From assembly GCA_031550085.1 (NCBI GenBank), contig JAVBOY010000009.1, positions 62,001 to 126,000 of the forward strand: a stretch of DNA of 64,000 bases, written 5' to 3'. Positions 61,808-64,000 of this stretch are shown here, piece after piece. The stretch's first letter is position 1, and the number at the start of each line of letters is the position of its first letter. A model generated the notes under the pieces. That model did no database searches and was not told the DNA's origin. It saw only the letters and a program-made list of their open reading frames with translations. Both the position numbers and the translations under genes were made by a program. Origin of the DNA: UBA4417 sp031550085. Lineage in GTDB: Bacteria; Bacteroidota; Bacteroidia; Bacteroidales; UBA4417.

Positions 61808-61829
61808 AAGCTACCCAAAGGTAGCTTTT
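61808..61829 (-). terminator. Terminator of Asp-box paralogue 3, with the dus promoter inside
   Basis: AAGCTACC (61808-61815) pairs with GGTAGCTT (61820-61827), loop CAAA; on the minus strand a T-run follows. The same strand reads TACCTTTG at 61816-61823, so the right stem and loop form the -7 box of the next gene. Confidence 0.8.
61816..61823 (-). promoter_or_regulatory. Promoter -7 element TACCTTTG of the dus gene
   Basis: Minus-strand exact TAnnTTTG match 21 bp before the ATG at 61794, within the terminator hairpin of the upstream gene. Confidence 0.6.
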
Positions 61830-61847
61830 TCATGGGAACGGCTGTGG

Positions 61848-63824
61848 TTACTTCACAATCATTTTATGAGAGGATTTGCTTTCGCCAGCTGTAATCGTGT
61901 AGATATAGACGCCGCTCTTCAGGTTGCTGGCATCAATTTGTAAGGTTTCTTTTTTACCGGCAGCGATCAGTCCATAATTTTGTGAAAAAACTTTTTGGCC
62001 TGTCACTGTCGAAACCGTTAAGCTAACCGGCATCGTCTTCTTTAAGGTGATGTCAAATTGTGTCATGCCTGAAAATGGGTTTGGATAATTCCCACTGACT
62101 TCAGCAACAACTTCTTGATTCGGTTTGACGGCGGTGCGTTGCTTTGTGAATGCATCATTGGGTACTATTGCATTTTTTACATAGTTGATAATGCAGGGTT
62201 CATCTGCGTTGAAGCTCGTTGATTCTAGATCGGCAATTGTTACCGGAAATTCTTCTCCATCCGTAGTTTCCATGGCAATAGGGCTTGCATACATAAAATA
62301 ACAAATCGCATCGGCTGCTTGAAAATTCGAAGGACAGGCTGGTTCAGCCATTTCCGTTATCACATGGTCGTCACCGATTTTATACCCCCAGATGAATAAA
62401 TCAGGTTTTAAATCCAGAGAATCGGCATCTGCATTGATTGCAAGTGTATTGGTCCATAAGGCAAATACCTTTTTTCCATCATAGCTTCTTACGGCATGCA
62501 AGCGCATATCGTATGATACCCCGCCGCCACCTGTCGTTGTTTGTTTATAAGGAGAGGTACTTGCATCTACTTCAAAAGTAGCAAGCCGTTGTATATGATA
62601 TCCTTGCCATTGGCTGCCATCGTATACAAAATTGAAAACTTGCTTGTGTTCGGTGGTAAAAATGTAATAAATGGAGTCGATGTTATTTTCATAATAATGT
62701 CCACGAATACCGGCCATTACATTTAAATTCCCGTCTGCGCCGACAGTAATATCAAATTCATCGAATCGGGGAACGGCAACAGTTCCTTGCCCATTGTGAG
62801 TAAAAGCGTGGCGGAGGTAATCACTCACGATACTTAATGAAGCGAAATCAAAATAGGGGAGTTTTTGCCAGGTAGCTCCTTTATCGGTGCTTTTGTAAAT
62901 GATGGGGTAAATGGCACTCCGAGTTCCGGTTGCATCCACTCCTGCCATGCAGATATATCCAATACTGCCGTCATTTGTCCAAGTCATCCGGGTAGCACCG
63001 CTTGAAAACACTTCGCCGTCGGCATCACTGGCAATGGTGGGGATAATGACTACATCGGACATCCAATCTATGGTTTTTGTACTTGGATTGTAAGTCCCGT
63101 TCCGCACAATGGTACGGCCGTTTTGAATGTTTGTACCAGGATCATCATCAGTGTCTCCTAACATATGCACCGTACCGTCCTCACAGGCAAACAAACCGTT
63201 CCTGAACAGCCCCGGAGCACTGGCCGGCATTTGAAAGCTTTGTACATTCCCGTTTGATCCGTCAGGTAATTGGCTTGCAAAATAATACTCAGACCAGATT
63301 CCTCCCACAGAGGTAGGGCCGCCAACAAAATCCAGCACATTTGCGAAATTTGTATTTCCGGTCGGGTTTACAAAAACACCGGATGGGTAACGGTATATTT
63401 TCCCGGAAGTTGCTGCTAATGTTAATTTTCGGTTCCAAGATGCGCCCCGATCGGTGGATGTGGAAGAAACAATATCATCTCCGGTGGCAAAAATCGGTTG
63501 AACACTGGCTTTGTTATTTCCACGAAAAGTAGAAACAAGGGCATCTAAATTCTTGTCGTACCAAAGGCATCGTTGTTGGGGGAGTAGGATTGAAAATCCG
63601 TTACGGGTGCTTCCAACTGGAATAACTTCTAATTCTCCCACAGAACCGGAATTTTTTGGAGTGTACGAAACAGGTTGGCTTACTTCGGATGAGGGTGTAT
63701 CCAAAAAAGCAGGTAAGCGTTGAATTTTAACCTCTTTTTTCGATACATCATAAGGTAATTTCTGTGCTGTTGCGCTTAATGCAAAGAGAAGGATACCTGT
63801 TATTAAAAGTAATTTAGTTCTCAT
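61848..63824 (-). CDS. Secreted Asp-box (BNR-like) protein with T9SS sorting domain, paralogue 3
   Basis: 658 residues with the plan of the two proteins at 43979-48094: signal peptide ending ALSATAQ (about residue 20), Asp-boxes STDRGASWNRK and STDKGATWQKL, the blocks IHAVRSYDGKKVFAL-like (LHAVRSYDGKKVFALWTNTL) and SPIAMETTDG, and the sorting domain NYPNPFSGMTQF ending SSHKMIVK. It lies 14 kb from the tandem pair and is separated by unrelated housekeeping genes. The C-terminal 85 residues are nearly the same in all three, the middle less so. No perfect -7 box was found upstream. Function unknown; secretion through T9SS is expected. Confidence 0.85.
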   Translation of the reverse strand: MRTKLLLITGILLFALSATAQKLPYDVSKKEVKIQRLPAFLDTPSSEVSQPVSYTPKNSGSVGELEVIPVGSTRNGFSILLPQQRCLWYDKNLDALVSTFRGNNKASVQPIFATGDDIVSSTSTDRGASWNRKLTLAATSGKIYRYPSGVFVNPTGNTNFANVLDFVGGPTSVGGIWSEYYFASQLPDGSNGNVQSFQMPASAPGLFRNGLFACEDGTVHMLGDTDDDPGTNIQNGRTIVRNGTYNPSTKTIDWMSDVVIIPTIASDADGEVFSSGATRMTWTNDGSIGYICMAGVDATGTRSAIYPIIYKSTDKGATWQKLPYFDFASLSIVSDYLRHAFTHNGQGTVAVPRFDEFDITVGADGNLNVMAGIRGHYYENNIDSIYYIFTTEHKQVFNFVYDGSQWQGYHIQRLATFEVDASTSPYKQTTTGGGGVSYDMRLHAVRSYDGKKVFALWTNTLAINADADSLDLKPDLFIWGYKIGDDHVITEMAEPACPSNFQAADAICYFMYASPIAMETTDGEEFPVTIADLESTSFNADEPCIINYVKNAIVPNDAFTKQRTAVKPNQEVVAEVSGNYPNPFSGMTQFDITLKKTMPVSLTVSTVTGQKVFSQNYGLIAAGKKETLQIDASNLKSGVYIYTITAGESKSSHKMIVK

Positions 63825-63908
63825 AACTGTTATTTTATTTAGTATTTTTCTTGTTTAATTTTACTATAACAGACTAAATAAAAAACAGTTTCGAAGATTT
63901 GCATTTTT

Positions 63909-64000
63909 TTAATAAAATTCAGGTTTAATTCCTTGAAGCTTTGCTTCGATAGAAAAAATAAGTTCAACTTGATACTTCGTCAGTTCTGCTGCGAGGTAGT
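63909..64000 (-). CDS. C-terminal end of an unidentified minus-strand gene
   Basis: In one minus frame the last bases read YLAAELTKYQVELIFSIEAK... followed by a TAA at 63909-63911, a 29-codon open end that runs off the window. The composition is charged and helix-like. It is too short to identify. If real, the gene ends 84 bp upstream of paralogue 3. Confidence 0.45.
   Translation of the reverse strand, partial: YLAAELTKYQVELIFSIEAKLQGIKPEFY

Overview
The window is chromosomal DNA from a member of the Bacteroidota, most probably of the order Bacteroidales. The evidence is the promoter type (at least 20 matches to the Bacteroidota -7 element TAnnTTTG, usually 20-60 bp before a start codon), five or more proteins of the type IX secretion world (three to four with YPNPF-type C-terminal sorting domains), an S46 dipeptidyl-peptidase, Bacteroidota-restricted families (DUF4301, DUF2851, GIN/DUF2807) and a tRNA-Pro. 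I cannot name a genus. Most of the window is ordinary housekeeping sequence; the accessory content is cell-surface proteins, intergenic repeats and one small remnant of a mobile element.

Layout. 1-5.5 kb: MATE transporter (cut by the edge), rlmN, exbD-exbB, then on the other strand a D-2-hydroxyacid dehydrogenase and rsmA. 5.5-10.8 kb: one giant secreted protein with 14 tandem cysteine-rich HYR-like repeats and a T9SS sorting tail. 11.4-16.2 kb: LolC/E-type permease, a low-complexity spacer, cvpA and a UvrD/PcrA helicase. 16.2-17.1 kb: a gene-free block holding an exact 22-bp-period array and a 124-bp hairpin repeat. 17.1-20.6 kb: two paralogous GIN-domain plus beta-barrel proteins. 20.8-32 kb: pruA, yraN, an S46 peptidase with nadE, a GH16 glucanase, a lipoprotein, an unusual zinc-ribbon OmpA protein, and ahcY. 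32.1-33.5 kb: a beta-helix-like lipoprotein.

33.6-37.7 kb is the accessory island: an AAA/DUF4143 ATPase whose promoter sits in a 32-bp repeat, a truncated tyrosine recombinase with its own promoter and terminator, a three-gene operon of small unknown proteins led by an RHH-like coiled-coil protein, and about 1 kb of gene-free DNA. 37.8-44 kb: DUF4301, a Ser-type sulfatase, an AsmA-like protein with an Ala/Lys-rich helical tail. 44-48 kb and 61.8-63.8 kb: three paralogous secreted Asp-box proteins with T9SS tails. 48.3-57.2 kb: a TPR/HhH/DUF2851 operon, rlmB, a YwqK-like lipoprotein, a DUF1289 protein, comM-type ATPase, an AI-2E-family permease and a DUF6530-like protein. 57.3-61.8 kb: tRNA-Pro(GGG), trxB, the prs-rplY-pth cluster and a tRNA-dihydrouridine synthase.

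The genes support nucleotide/NAD and methyl-cycle metabolism, RNA modification and translation, and a large investment in envelope biology: energised outer-membrane transport (ExbBD), lipoprotein export, and secreted or surface-anchored repeat proteins. Several annotated starts could be corrected because a TAnnTTTG promoter lies between the longest-ORF start and a downstream ATG. I did not find a convincing new defence or metabolic system; the features most worth following are the 22-bp array, the 32-bp promoter repeat with its recombinase remnant, the giant repeat protein, and two terminator hairpins that contain the promoter of the next gene.
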